A DNA stretch of 64,000 bases from JAGWBF01 sp963663025 (GTDB lineage Bacteria; Chloroflexota; Dehalococcoidia; Lucifugimonadales; JAGWBF01): contig OY760073.1 in assembly GCA_963663025.1 (NCBI GenBank), positions 1,488,001 to 1,552,000 on the forward strand, in the 5' to 3' direction. The number at the start of each line of letters is the position of its first letter. The first letter of the stretch is position 1. This document shows, one piece after another, positions 1 through 8,399 of this stretch. The translations under genes and the position numbers were made by a program. The notes under the pieces are model-generated. The model ran no database searches, had not been told where the DNA came from, and saw only the letters and a program-made list of their open reading frames with translations.

Positions 1-51
1 TAGGGGCAGTGTCCAGGGGGATTTGTAGCTGCGCTGGCGGTGTTACCTCGA

Positions 52-80
52 TTGACAGCTATAGAGGCCAAACCTATAAT
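52..80 (+). promoter_or_regulatory. consensus sigma-70 promoter for the sdh operon
   Basis: TTGACA at 52-57, a 17-base spacer and TATAAT at 75-80, both hexamers perfect. Transcription would start near 87, which gives about 44 nt of leader before the ATG at 131. An in-frame upstream start codon at 80 overlaps the -10 box and so cannot be the real start. Confidence 0.85.
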
Positions 81-130
81 TGGCACACTGCCCATTCTCC
101 AGGAAGGCAACTCCACTCCAAGGGGCTCCG

Positions 131-1801
131 ATGCCATACCATGATGTCATTGTAGTCGGCGGTGGACTGGCAGGAATGCGGGCCGCCATAGCCGCCAAGG
201 CAGCGGGGGTAGATGTGGGGCTGGTGTCCAAGATCCATCCCCTTCGCAGCCAGTCATCCGGCGCCCACAGCGGGATAAACGCCGCCATCAAAGCCGGCGA
301 CTCCTGGCAGTCCCACGCCGAAGATACGATCAAGGCCGGCGCCTATCTGGCCGACCAGGACATCGTCGAAGCCATGTGCCAGGATGCCCGCCAGGATGTG
401 ATCCTGCTGGAACACATGGGGGTGCCCTTCAGCAGGGACCAGGATGGCATGATCGATGTGATGCCCTTCGGAGGCTCTTCACAGCCCCGTACATGCTATG
501 TGGGCGACTCGGCGGGACACATCGTCCTGCAGGTGCTCTACGAGAACATCGTTCGGATGGGTATAGCCACATACGATGAATGGACCGCCATCTCTCTTAT
601 GGTCGCTGATGGGGCCTGTTACGGTGTCACCGCCTACGACCTAGCCTCCGGCAAGCTGGAGGCCTTGAACGCCAGGTCCACGGTCCTGGCTACGGGCGGC
701 ATCGGCAGGCTATTTGCCACCAGCACATCCGCTTTCTTCGCTACTGCCGACGGCGTAGGCATGGCCTACCGCGCAGGTGTGCCCCTGATGGACATGGAGA
801 TGGTGCAGTTCCATCCGACGACCCTGAAGGGGAAGGGCTTGGTTGTCAGCGAAGCTGCCCGGGGAGAAGGGGCTTATCTGGTCAACGCAGCCGGCGACCG
901 GTTTATGTCAAGCTACTCGACCGATGGTGATCGGGCACCCGAGCTTGAAGCCAGGGATGTGTGCGCCCAAGCCATAGATGCAGAAATACGAGAGGGCCGG
1001 GGCGAAGACGAGTGCGTTTTTCTCGACTTCCGGCACTTGGACCATGACCGTATATATGACAGACTTCCCGAGACCCGGTTCCTTGTAAAGACCTATCTTG
1101 GGTTGGACATCACCAAGGATTTGGTGCCGGTCCAGCCGGCTGCCCACCGTCCCGTCGGAGGCATACAGGTGGACGCCCAGGGAGCAACCGGCGTGGCGGG
1201 TTTATACGCCGCTGGCGAAGCTGCGTGTTCGGGCGCACATGGAGCCGGGAGATTGGGCGGGAACTCCATGCTGGACTGCATAGTCTTTGGCAGGAGAGCA
1301 GGCGAAGCAGCAGCCAGCAACTCCCGGGCTGCCGGTAGGGCCGAGGCTCCCGCAAACCTGCTGGCCCAGCAGGTAGAGCAAGCCCAGGGCCTGTCCGCCA
1401 GGGCTGGAAGCTCGGACTCGATAGGCTCCCTTCGAAGGGAGCTGAACCAGGCGCTCCAGTCCAGCATGGGAGTGCGCCGGGATGGGGCATCCCTGGAGGC
1501 AGCGGTCAGCTCCGTCCAGGGACTCAAGGTGCGGTACCAGGAGATTGCAGTGCCCACCATAGGCGGGGCATACAACCCGTCCCTGCCCACCTACCTTGAG
1601 CTGGGCAATATGCTAGATGCCGCCCACGTCATGCTGACATCCGCCGTCGCCCGCCAGGAGAGCCGGGGGGCCCACCAGCGCAGCGACAAGCCCGACAGGG
1701 ACGATGCCAACTGGCTGCAACACACGGTAGCTGTGAGCAGCCCGGAAGGACCGCAGGTGTCCACCAAGCCCGTCACCATAACCCAGTGGCAGCCTTCGTA
1801 G
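131..1801 (+). CDS. sdhA: succinate dehydrogenase/fumarate reductase flavoprotein subunit
   Basis: FAD-binding subunit that interconverts succinate and fumarate. At 556 aa it has the normal length. A dinucleotide-binding motif VVGGGLAGMRAA lies near residues 7-18, the substrate-site region HPTTLKGKG...ARGEGAYL near 235-265, HRPVGGI near 340, and GAHGAGRLGGNSM near 370. The start at 131 follows AGGGG and places the FAD motif at the N-terminus. In most SdhA/FrdA the FAD-linking histidine sits in RSHT; here the matching segment reads RSQSSGAHSG, so that histidine is replaced by Gln and the flavin may be bound non-covalently (inference). It is followed by the iron-sulfur subunit and an HdrB-like subunit, which is the non-classical (type E, also Mfr/Tfr-like) arrangement. 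I cannot tell the physiological direction from sequence. Confidence 0.9.
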   Translation: MPYHDVIVVGGGLAGMRAAIAAKAAGVDVGLVSKIHPLRSQSSGAHSGINAAIKAGDSWQSHAEDTIKAGAYLADQDIVEAMCQDARQDVILLEHMGVPFSRDQDGMIDVMPFGGSSQPRTCYVGDSAGHIVLQVLYENIVRMGIATYDEWTAISLMVADGACYGVTAYDLASGKLEALNARSTVLATGGIGRLFATSTSAFFATADGVGMAYRAGVPLMDMEMVQFHPTTLKGKGLVVSEAARGEGAYLVNAAGDRFMSSYSTDGDRAPELEARDVCAQAIDAEIREGRGEDECVFLDFRHLDHDRIYDRLPETRFLVKTYLGLDITKDLVPVQPAAHRPVGGIQVDAQGATGVAGLYAAGEAACSGAHGAGRLGGNSMLDCIVFGRRAGEAAASNSRAAGRAEAPANLLAQQVEQAQGLSARAGSSDSIGSLRRELNQALQSSMGVRRDGASLEAAVSSVQGLKVRYQEIAVPTIGGAYNPSLPTYLELGNMLDAAHVMLTSAVARQESRGAHQRSDKPDRDDANWLQHTVAVSSPEGPQVSTKPVTITQWQPS

Positions 1802-1843
1802 AGCCTTCCCCGCTCAAGCAGAACTTCTAGAAGGGACGCTTCC

Positions 1844-2800
1844 ATGGAAATAACGTTGAAGTTTTACAGGTTCAGCCCCGGCAACGGCAGCAAGGGGGAC
1901 TTCCAGGAATATAGCCTGGAGATCGACGAAAGCGCCACGGTGCTGGATGCCCTGATGCAGGTCAAGGAGGACCAGGACAGCACTATGGCCTTCCGCGGAA
2001 GCTGTCGTAGCGGGTTCTGCGGGGATTGCACCATGCGCATAAGCCGCCGCAACCGGATGGCCTGCTCCACTACGGTAGGGGCTGCCCAGAACGAGGGCAC
2101 CATCAGCGTCGAGCCGGTGAGGCTGATCACCACTACCAAGGACATGATGTACGACCTGGACTATTGGGTTTACGACAAGTACAAGGCTGTGGAGCCCTGG
2201 GTCGAGACCGATGAAAAGGCCCCCGACAAGGAACATGTCGTGTCCAACAAAGTCGTACAGGACCTGCGCAAGGTCATGAGCTGCACCATGTGCTGGCTGT
2301 GCGACGAAGGCTGCAGCACCATGGTGGTGGACCGGAAATTTGTCGGTCCCTTAGCCTTGACCAAGGCCTACAGGTCGGTCTTCGATCCGCGGGATAACCG
2401 CACGGAAGCGCGACTGAAGAACCTGAGCGAAAAGAACGGCATGTGGGACTGTTGCCACTGCTATGAAGCCAGCGAGCACTGCCCCAAGGGCATCGACCCC
2501 ACCGAGCGGATCTTTGCCCTTCGCAACAAGGCCATCAAGGCCAATGCGGGCATTCCCACAGTCCGCAACCACTACCGCAGCTTCGCCAAGTCGGTCAAGA
2601 GCCACGGCTGGCTGGATGAAGCCCGGCTGGCCATCGAGACTGAAGGACTGACCAACATAAAGGGCCAGCTCAAGCAGGTACCCCTGGCCATTAAGGCATT
2701 CCGGAAGGGCAAGAGGCCTCTTCCCTACTTCCTCCATGAGAAGAGGGAAGGGCGCGACCGCATCAAGCGCATATTTGAAAAATGGGAGGAGAATGACTAA
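1844..2800 (+). CDS. sdhB: succinate dehydrogenase/fumarate reductase iron-sulfur subunit
   Basis: Electron-transfer subunit of 318 aa, longer than classical SdhB (about 240 aa). The N-terminal ferredoxin domain carries the [2Fe-2S] ligands CRSGFCGDC near residue 55 with a further Cys in NRMAC. The C-terminal half has two cysteine clusters, CTMCWLCDEGC near 147 and CCHCYEASEHCPKG near 206, as expected for the [4Fe-4S] and third cluster. A charged C-terminal tail of about 80 residues follows. It starts 42 nt after sdhA, and its stop overlaps the next start (TAATG at 2798-2802), so translation of the third subunit is probably coupled. No membrane-anchor gene (sdhC/D) follows, which fits the SdhABE type of complex. 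Confidence 0.92.
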   Translation: MEITLKFYRFSPGNGSKGDFQEYSLEIDESATVLDALMQVKEDQDSTMAFRGSCRSGFCGDCTMRISRRNRMACSTTVGAAQNEGTISVEPVRLITTTKDMMYDLDYWVYDKYKAVEPWVETDEKAPDKEHVVSNKVVQDLRKVMSCTMCWLCDEGCSTMVVDRKFVGPLALTKAYRSVFDPRDNRTEARLKNLSEKNGMWDCCHCYEASEHCPKGIDPTERIFALRNKAIKANAGIPTVRNHYRSFAKSVKSHGWLDEARLAIETEGLTNIKGQLKQVPLAIKAFRKGKRPLPYFLHEKREGRDRIKRIFEKWEEND

Positions 2801-3681
2801 TGGCGTACGCATTCTTCCCGGGTTGTGTTTCCAAGGGAGGCTGTCCCGAGCTTTACCCGGCCGCCAAGATGGTGGCCGATAAGCTGAACATCGAGCTGGT
2901 CGAGCTTAAGGATGTGGGTTGCACCGGCGCCGGCGTGCTGAGCCAGGAGGTCTCCGACCCCGTCAACGCCCGCACCCTGGCCAAGGTGGAGAAGATGGGC
3001 TTGACCATGATGACCATCTGCAGCACCTGTCAGGGCGTCTTTACCCAAGCCAATCATCGATTGCAGTCGGACCCTGAGTACCGGGACCGCATCAACCAAG
3101 AATACCTGGCCTCCGAAGGTCTCAGGTACGACGGGACCGTAGATGTAAAGCACTTCGTATGGATCCTGGATGAAGAGTTCGGACTGGACAACCTTAAGGA
3201 CCTGGTGGTCCATCCTCTGGAAGGCCTTAAGGTTGCGCCCTTCTATGGATGCTATCTACGCCGGCCACCGGAGCTGATGGTCCCCAAGGGGTTCGAAGGA
3301 CGCAAGACGGTCCTGGAAAAGACCATCGAGACCCTGGGCGGCGAGGTGGTAAACACCTCGGGCAAGGGTAAGTGTTGCGGCTTCCCCATTCTTTCGTCCA
3401 GCGAAGAAAACTCCCTGGCTATGTGCGGCGACCATACCCTGGAAGCCAAGGGCAAGGGAGCGAACTGCATGGTAACCCCTTGCCCCCTCTGCCACCTGGA
3501 GTTGGACGGCAAGCAGGATGATGCAGGCAAGCACAAGAAGCAGGACATCGACCTCCCGATCCTCCACCTTCCACAGATGGTGGGACTGGCCCTGGGCTTT
3601 ACTCCGAGGGACATGGGCCTTAATAAGCACCTGGTGTCGACCGACGAGATCGTCGACATCCTGGAGGGTGTGAGGGCCTAG
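2800..3681 (+). CDS. HdrB-like CCG-domain subunit of a type-E succinate dehydrogenase/fumarate reductase
   Basis: Cysteine-rich protein of 293 aa, replacing the usual cytochrome-b anchor. The family (heterodisulfide reductase subunit B, SdhE, MfrE, TfrB C-terminal half) binds non-cubane [4Fe-4S] clusters through two CCG repeats. The second repeat is complete: YGCY near residue 150, GKCCGFPIL near 192 and CPLC near 227. The first is partial: PGC at residue 9, GCTGAG near 47 where CCG or CCP is expected, and CSTC near 74. One cluster site is therefore likely lost or altered. No transmembrane helix is visible. In related enzymes this subunit passes electrons between quinone or thiols and the iron-sulfur subunit. 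It overlaps sdhB by one base. The exact electron partner cannot be read from the sequence. Confidence 0.85.
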   Translation: MAYAFFPGCVSKGGCPELYPAAKMVADKLNIELVELKDVGCTGAGVLSQEVSDPVNARTLAKVEKMGLTMMTICSTCQGVFTQANHRLQSDPEYRDRINQEYLASEGLRYDGTVDVKHFVWILDEEFGLDNLKDLVVHPLEGLKVAPFYGCYLRRPPELMVPKGFEGRKTVLEKTIETLGGEVVNTSGKGKCCGFPILSSSEENSLAMCGDHTLEAKGKGANCMVTPCPLCHLELDGKQDDAGKHKKQDIDLPILHLPQMVGLALGFTPRDMGLNKHLVSTDEIVDILEGVRA

Positions 3682-3703
3682 GCCTTTTCGAGGTTGCCTC
3701 TCC

Positions 3704-3802
3704 TTACAGGGGCAGCCCTTGGGACCGGCACATCACCAGCATTGCCAGGAGCAGGAGTGCCCCCGCAAAGCCGGCGATCAGGAACCACTGGTGCAGTTGC
3801 AT
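3704..3802 (-). CDS. 32-residue single-span membrane peptide
   Basis: Small ORF that begins MQLHQWFLIAG and contains one long hydrophobic stretch (about residues 6-25, rich in Leu, Ala, Gly and Met) followed by a short polar tail MCRSQGLPL. A good Shine-Dalgarno (GAGGAC) sits 4 bases before the ATG at 3802. It lies 79 bases downstream of the CocE-like hydrolase on the same strand and could be co-transcribed with it. I recognise no family; the evidence is the RBS, the membrane-like composition and the position. It could be chance. Confidence 0.45.
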   Translation of the reverse strand: MQLHQWFLIAGFAGALLLLAMLVMCRSQGLPL

Positions 3803-3881
3803 ATCAGTCCTCGGGCCTTGGCACGTTTTCTCGCGTTCGTCCCGCTCCTATCCTCTTGTGCGCGGGGATCTGGCAGCCTCG

Positions 3882-5645
3882 TTATTCCCCGGGAATCACG
3901 GGCAGCACAAGGTGGGACGGCCACTGGGCCTCGTGGAAGATGCTCTGCAGGGCAGGCTTCAGCTCCGACTCTTCCGAAGGTTCGCGTCCGGTATTTGGGT
4001 TGCGGTCGAAGCGGGGGAAGTTGCTGCTGGATACCTCCAGCCGGATGCTATGACCCGGTAAGAACACGTTGCTGGTAGCCACCAAGTCAATGGTGTATTC
4101 ATACACCTTGCCCGGTTCGATGAGGCTCGGCTCCGACAGAGAATCCCGATAGCGCGCCCGGACGATGCCATCGACCATGTTCCTGGTGCACCCGCAGGGA
4201 CTGACATCTACCAGCTTGGCGGTAAAGTCGGTGTCGGGCGCGGAGCTTGAGGCGTACAACACCAATGACAGGGGACCCGTTACCTCAACGCTAGATGTCA
4301 TCGGTACAGTGGTGTAAACGAGCACATCGGGCCTGGATTCGATCTCCTTCTGTTCGAATGCCCCTCCCGGCAGGAAGCCGGTGGAGCAGCAGAGGCCGCC
4401 TCCCCTGGTCGGAACCGGGCACCGGGGGTCATATACGAATACATCCGGGGGTTCGGCCCCGCATCCCTCTGTTGACAGGGAGCCATCCCCTTCAGCGCCG
4501 TTGGCGCGTCCACCGCTGTGAAGATAGTAGTTGGTGTACCGGGTGCGAGCCAGGGGCCATTCGTTCTCATCTCGCCAGCGGTTCTCTCCCATGACGAAGA
4601 TTCGCACCGGCGGCTCGGCTTCCAGGTTGTTTTCTATTCCCTTCAGCCATCGATCGAAGAAGCGAAGGTGCTGGGCATTCATATCTTGGGCGAGATCGCT
4701 GGCCATCAGCCCGAAATAGACATCCCCCGAAACGTCGGGCCCGGGCGTAGCATGGTGCCAGGGTCCCACAACCAGCCTTTGCCTGGAGCGGACCTCCTGA
4801 GTGGGGGCCTTCTCTCTCATTCCCTTGAAGTTGCGGAGGCTGCCCTTCAAGAAGATATCGTGCCATCCTGCGATGTTGAAAACCGCGATGTTTAGACGAT
4901 GGTGCTGGTCTTCTATCCTCCAGCGTCCCCAGTAATCGTCGGCCCGACTGTGAGCAATCCAATCATAGAAGTAGTCCGCCAGTCCCCCTTGGAGGTGGGG
5001 GAAGTCCTTTGGGGGAAGGGCCCTGAAGCTCTCGTCCATATCATCTATCGCCTCCAGGAGCCTATCCCAGGTGTCCGCCGGGATGTCCTTGTTCCTGGAT
5101 ATGTTTCCTAGATTGGCCCTGGTCAACGCGCCCAAGGTCCAGGAGACGGCAAATCCCCATGCCATAGCCCCGCCCAGGTAGGTCCAGCCTTCATGGTAGT
5201 CCGATGAGGTAAGCCCGGGCGCAATCGCAGCGAGAGCCGGGTGCCCGCTCAGGGCGGCCAGCCACTGGGTGGCGCCCACGTAGGAACGCCCGAACATCCC
5301 CACTTTCCCGGTGCTCCAGGGCTGCGATGCGCACCAGTCCACGGTGTCGTACCCATCTTGGATCTCGTGACGAAAGGGGTAGAACTCCCCACCCGAGGAG
5401 TGCCTGCCCCTGGTGTCCTGGACGACCACTGCATAGCCGTGGGAGGCTGCCCTGAGGGCATCTAGGGCAGCCGTCCGGGCCGGGGGCATGTTCTTGTTGT
5501 AAGGTGTCCTCTGAAGCAGGACGGGAACCTTGCCATCGGAGTCGGGACGATAGACGTCAGCGTACAGCACCACACCATCCCTCATGGGAATCGCCACGCC
5601 AACTTCGGTCCTAATGGTTGCGCTTTCTCCCATGAAGATGGTCAT
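3882..5645 (-). CDS. CocE/NonD family (X-Pro dipeptidyl-peptidase S15) hydrolase
   Basis: Serine hydrolase of 587 aa from the cocaine esterase/X-prolyl dipeptidase family, which cleaves esters or acyl/peptidyl bonds. The N-terminal alpha/beta-hydrolase domain begins GVAIPMRDGVVLYADVYRP and has the nucleophile elbow GRSYVGATQW with Ser near residue 121. The C-terminal jelly-roll (PepX_C) region contains the acid motif APDTDFTAKLVDV and the probable catalytic His in LPGHSIRLEVSS. The ATG at 5645 is preceded by AAAGGAG at a 6-base spacing, which fixes the start. No signal peptide is seen, so it should be cytoplasmic. The substrate cannot be predicted. A second in-frame Met four codons later is less well placed relative to the RBS. 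Confidence 0.85.
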   Translation of the reverse strand: MTIFMGESATIRTEVGVAIPMRDGVVLYADVYRPDSDGKVPVLLQRTPYNKNMPPARTAALDALRAASHGYAVVVQDTRGRHSSGGEFYPFRHEIQDGYDTVDWCASQPWSTGKVGMFGRSYVGATQWLAALSGHPALAAIAPGLTSSDYHEGWTYLGGAMAWGFAVSWTLGALTRANLGNISRNKDIPADTWDRLLEAIDDMDESFRALPPKDFPHLQGGLADYFYDWIAHSRADDYWGRWRIEDQHHRLNIAVFNIAGWHDIFLKGSLRNFKGMREKAPTQEVRSRQRLVVGPWHHATPGPDVSGDVYFGLMASDLAQDMNAQHLRFFDRWLKGIENNLEAEPPVRIFVMGENRWRDENEWPLARTRYTNYYLHSGGRANGAEGDGSLSTEGCGAEPPDVFVYDPRCPVPTRGGGLCCSTGFLPGGAFEQKEIESRPDVLVYTTVPMTSSVEVTGPLSLVLYASSSAPDTDFTAKLVDVSPCGCTRNMVDGIVRARYRDSLSEPSLIEPGKVYEYTIDLVATSNVFLPGHSIRLEVSSSNFPRFDRNPNTGREPSEESELKPALQSIFHEAQWPSHLVLPVIPGE

Positions 5646-5743
5646 GGTTTGCTCCTTTGAGGTGTAGTGGCCAACGGATCACACGAGGAGTGCGAAGTTG
5701 ACGGCGTATTTTACAACGATATGCGGGGTGAAGGCATCCCAAG

Positions 5744-5772
5744 TTGAAAAACCTGGAGGGGGCGGATATAAT
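5744..5772 (+). promoter_or_regulatory. promoter for the tRNA-Phe/tRNA-Gly unit
   Basis: TTGAAA at 5744-5749, a 17-base spacer and TATAAT at 5767-5772. The predicted start near 5779 leaves about 40 nt of precursor before tRNA-Phe. Confidence 0.8.
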
Positions 5773-5818
5773 ACCCATGCCTGCCTGGGAACACCTTGAT
5801 CGGGACCAGCGGTTTGTC

Positions 5819-5893
5819 GCCGAGGTAGCTCAGAGGTAGAGCAGTGGACTGAAAATCCACGTGTCGTTGGTTCGATTCCGACCCTCGGCACCA
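5819..5893 (+). tRNA. tRNA-Phe (GAA)
   Basis: Acceptor arms GCCGAGG (5819-5825) and CCTCGGC (5883-5889) pair perfectly and ACCA is encoded. The anticodon stem GTGGA/TCCAC encloses loop CTGAAAA with anticodon GAA. The T-arm contains GGTTCGATTCC. Confidence 0.96.
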
Positions 5894-5897
5894 GCGA

Positions 5898-5972
5898 GCG
5901 GAAGTGGCTCAGTGGTAGAGCATCTCCTTGCCAAGGAGAGGGTCGTGGGTTCGAATCCCATCTTCCGCTCCA
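5898..5972 (+). tRNA. tRNA-Gly (GCC)
   Basis: Acceptor arms GCGGAAG (5898-5904) and CTTCCGC (5962-5968) pair perfectly, with TCCA encoded. The anticodon stem TCTCC/GGAGA has loop TTGCCAA, anticodon GCC. It is four bases from tRNA-Phe and shares its promoter. Confidence 0.96.
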
Positions 5973-6031
5973 TCCCACCTCAAACGTTCACATCCAAGGC
6001 CGGTCCCCTTTCCTGATCTGCCCCCGAAAGA

Positions 6032-6065
6032 AAAGCCCCCGGTTAACGGGGGCTTTCGCTTTTTC
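6032..6065 (+). terminator. rho-independent terminator after the tRNA pair, possibly bidirectional
   Basis: A perfect 10-bp stem AAAGCCCCCG (6032-6041) / CGGGGGCTTT (6047-6056) with a 5-base loop is followed by CGCTTTTTC. On the minus strand the stem is followed by TTCTTTC, so it may also end the permease transcript whose last gene stops at 6081. Confidence 0.85.
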
Positions 6066-6080
6066 CGAGACTTGATTGGT

Positions 6081-7094
6081 CTAGTAGCGGATGCCTGCTG
6101 CCCGGGCCTCTCTGGTCAATTTCATCCAGCGCCACCTCTGCAGAGGGTCGCTTACACCCCGCATCCAGATACCGAAGAGATTGAAGCTCAGCGCCGTGAG
6201 GAATATAGCCACGCCAGGCTCCACAACAACCCACCAAGCGCTGGTGATATATTCCCGCCCCTGGTTTAGCATCAGGCCCCAGGACGAATCGGGAGGCTGG
6301 ATTCCGAATCCAAGGAAGCTAAGGCTCGCTTCCGTCAGGATGATCCTTGGGACATCCAATGCTCCCAAGGTCAGGATCGGTGTGATCAGGTTGGGTAGCA
6401 CGTGACGGACCAGTATTCTGCCGTCGCTGCAACCCACCGCCCTCGCTGAATCGACGAATGCCGTTTCTCGCAAGGAGAGCACCACTCCCCTGGACACACG
6501 ACAGTAGAGCATCCATCTACTTATGGCAAACACCAAGATGATGTTTGTGAAGCTAGCTCCCAGGATGTACAAGATCATGAGGGCCATCAGCAGGGATGGC
6601 ACCGCCATGAACACATCCACCGTTCTCATGATGGCATCATCGAGAAGGCCTTTATAGTACCCGGCCACAAGACCTAGAAATACCCCGATGGCAGATGCTA
6701 TGACCACTCCCGAGAAAGCCACAGCCAGGGAGATCCGGCCGCCGTATATGATCCTGCTGACCATGTCCCGACCAAGGTGGTCTGTCCCTAGCAGGAAGAA
6801 CCTGCTGCCATCAGGGTAGGCATCTACCGTCTCATCTCGCAAGTTCGTCGTCACATCATCCGAAAGAGGGGGCTCGTGACGCAGGTGGAGGTTTTGGTTG
6901 GATCCCGAACCATCGTCGGAGTAGGGGGAAACCCATGGGGAGAAGATCGCCGAAATCACTACGAGAACGATGAAGAGCCCTGCCAGCAGCGTAACTTTGT
7001 CGGACAGCAAGGACTGCACCAGTGAGTGGTTGTATAAGGCTGCCAGCTTCGCCGGCACCCCTGTATTCGCAGCAACCGTTCCGATCTGTCTCAT
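6081..7094 (-). CDS. ABC peptide/nickel-type transporter permease (DppC family)
   Basis: Inner-membrane permease of 337 aa. It has a short cytoplasmic N-terminus, a first transmembrane helix near residue 40 (LLAGLFIVLVVISAIF), then a periplasmic loop and five more helices in the binding-protein-dependent transport domain. The EAA-type coupling loop is seen in DSARAVGCSDGRILVRHVLP, which contacts the ATPase. A long extracytoplasmic insert with DETVDAYPDGSRFFLLGTDHLGRD follows the first helix, as usual in the DppC/OppC family. It lies 46 bases after the DppB-type permease and ends near the bidirectional terminator. No ATPase or binding protein is adjacent; matching ATPases are at 41.7-43.7 kb. 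The substrate could be oligopeptides or another solute used by this family. Confidence 0.9.
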   Translation of the reverse strand: MRQIGTVAANTGVPAKLAALYNHSLVQSLLSDKVTLLAGLFIVLVVISAIFSPWVSPYSDDGSGSNQNLHLRHEPPLSDDVTTNLRDETVDAYPDGSRFFLLGTDHLGRDMVSRIIYGGRISLAVAFSGVVIASAIGVFLGLVAGYYKGLLDDAIMRTVDVFMAVPSLLMALMILYILGASFTNIILVFAISRWMLYCRVSRGVVLSLRETAFVDSARAVGCSDGRILVRHVLPNLITPILTLGALDVPRIILTEASLSFLGFGIQPPDSSWGLMLNQGREYITSAWWVVVEPGVAIFLTALSFNLFGIWMRGVSDPLQRWRWMKLTREARAAGIRY

Positions 7095-7140
7095 TCCTTA
7101 CCCCGACTTCGGTTTCTGGCGCCCGCGGCCCTGGCCTGAG

Positions 7141-8082
7141 CTACTTGTAACTTATCCGTGGATCGAGATATGTGTATATCACGTCCACGAGCAAGTTGAT
7201 GGTCATCACGATCAGGACTATCACAAATATCGACGCGGTAACCACGGGAAGGTCCCGGTCATTGATGCCGTTGATGATCAGGAGGCCCAATCCCGGCCAT
7301 GCGAAGATTACCTCCACCACCGTGGAGCCGTTCATGTAGAGGGCCAGCTCATCGCCCATAACGGTCACGATGGCAATAGCAGCGTTCTTCATCACATGGC
7401 CGTACAGGACGGTCCGCTCGGAGAGCCCCTTGGCCCGGGCTGTGGCTACGTATTGCTTCCCCATCTCATCCAGCATGGTTGCCCGGGTGATCTGGGCGTT
7501 CCGTGCTATCACGTTGGGACACAAAGCGACAGCCGGCAATATCATGTACCTGATGCTCTCCCAGCCGGTATCCCAAGGGAAGTCTGCAAACCCCGATGTA
7601 GGTAATAACCGTATCCAGACGGCAAAGATGAGTATCAACATCAGGGCCAGCCAGAATCCAGGAATGGATATGGCTGCGAAGGTCAGGAAGTTGACCGACC
7701 GGTCAAAGATCGACCTGGGTCTCTGGGCGGCAATCACCCCTATGGGAATGCCGATCATACCGATGGCCCAGACCGCGACTGCTAGAAACGCTGTGTTCGG
7801 CAGCTTCTCCGCCACGAGCTGCATAGCCGGAACGCCGTTACGCAGAGAGTTGCCGAAGTCAAACCTGAGAAGCCCCCAGTAGAACTCTACGAACCGGGTG
7901 TAGAGGGGCTTGTCGTAACCAAGTTTGACTCGCAGGGCATCGATTTGCTCTTGGGTGGCATCGTCAGGTAGCTGAAGGGCAACCGGGTCCCCGAGAATGT
8001 GAATCATCATGAACAGCAGGGCCATCAGGCCAAGCACTATGAGGACCGAGTGGGCCGACCGCCTGATCAGATAATTTCGCAT
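7141..8082 (-). CDS. ABC peptide/nickel-type transporter permease (DppB family)
   Basis: Inner-membrane permease of 313 aa that begins MRNYLIRRSAHSVLIVLGLM, a positively charged N-terminus leading straight into the first helix, which is typical of DppB/OppB. The N-terminal OppB TM domain holds DPVALQLPDDATQEQIDALR, the usual linker. The coupling segment TARAKGLSERTVLYGHVMKN near residue 215 is the EAA loop. The C-terminus DPRISYK matches the family ending DPRIR/KY. It is the first gene of a two-gene unit with the DppC-type permease and has a good promoter at 8270-8298. Confidence 0.9.
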   Translation of the reverse strand: MRNYLIRRSAHSVLIVLGLMALLFMMIHILGDPVALQLPDDATQEQIDALRVKLGYDKPLYTRFVEFYWGLLRFDFGNSLRNGVPAMQLVAEKLPNTAFLAVAVWAIGMIGIPIGVIAAQRPRSIFDRSVNFLTFAAISIPGFWLALMLILIFAVWIRLLPTSGFADFPWDTGWESIRYMILPAVALCPNVIARNAQITRATMLDEMGKQYVATARAKGLSERTVLYGHVMKNAAIAIVTVMGDELALYMNGSTVVEVIFAWPGLGLLIINGINDRDLPVVTASIFVIVLIVMTINLLVDVIYTYLDPRISYK

Positions 8083-8269
8083 TACAAGACCTCAGCCCTT
8101 TGCCTGGTTTTCTCAATCGATCCCACCCGCGCTTCGCTGGGTGGCCTGTGGCCCCTGCCTGATCGCCTTTGGGGTGGTCGCCTGATACTCAAAGCCCTTC
8201 CAAAGAGATGCAAAGGCAGGTTTGTTCGTACGCTGAACGATGCTAGAAGGCTAGCTCGTGTTGGGCGGG

Positions 8270-8298
8270 AATGTATCACAAGATACCTCGGCTGTCAA
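8270..8298 (-). promoter_or_regulatory. promoter for the permease pair
   Basis: On the minus strand, TTGACA (8298-8293), a 17-base spacer and TACATT (8275-8270). The predicted start is near 8263, leaving a leader of about 180 nt before the permease ATG at 8082. I see no obvious riboswitch in that leader. Confidence 0.65.
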
Positions 8299-8322
8299 TG
8301 ATTCACATAGCGCCGGACAGTA

Positions 8323-8355
8323 TTAGTGCCCCGGGTTTGTGACCTGGGGCACTAA
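8323..8355 (-). terminator. strong hairpin downstream of the dienelactone hydrolase
   Basis: A 14-bp stem (8323-8336 with 8342-8355, one G-U pair) with loop TTGTG lies 45 bases beyond the hydrolase stop at 8400. No clear U-run follows, so it is a candidate terminator or a 3' stabilising hairpin. Confidence 0.5.
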
Positions 8356-8399
8356 CGCATTGTCTCGCCTCGAGATTGTACTGGCGGCGCCAGGTTTCC

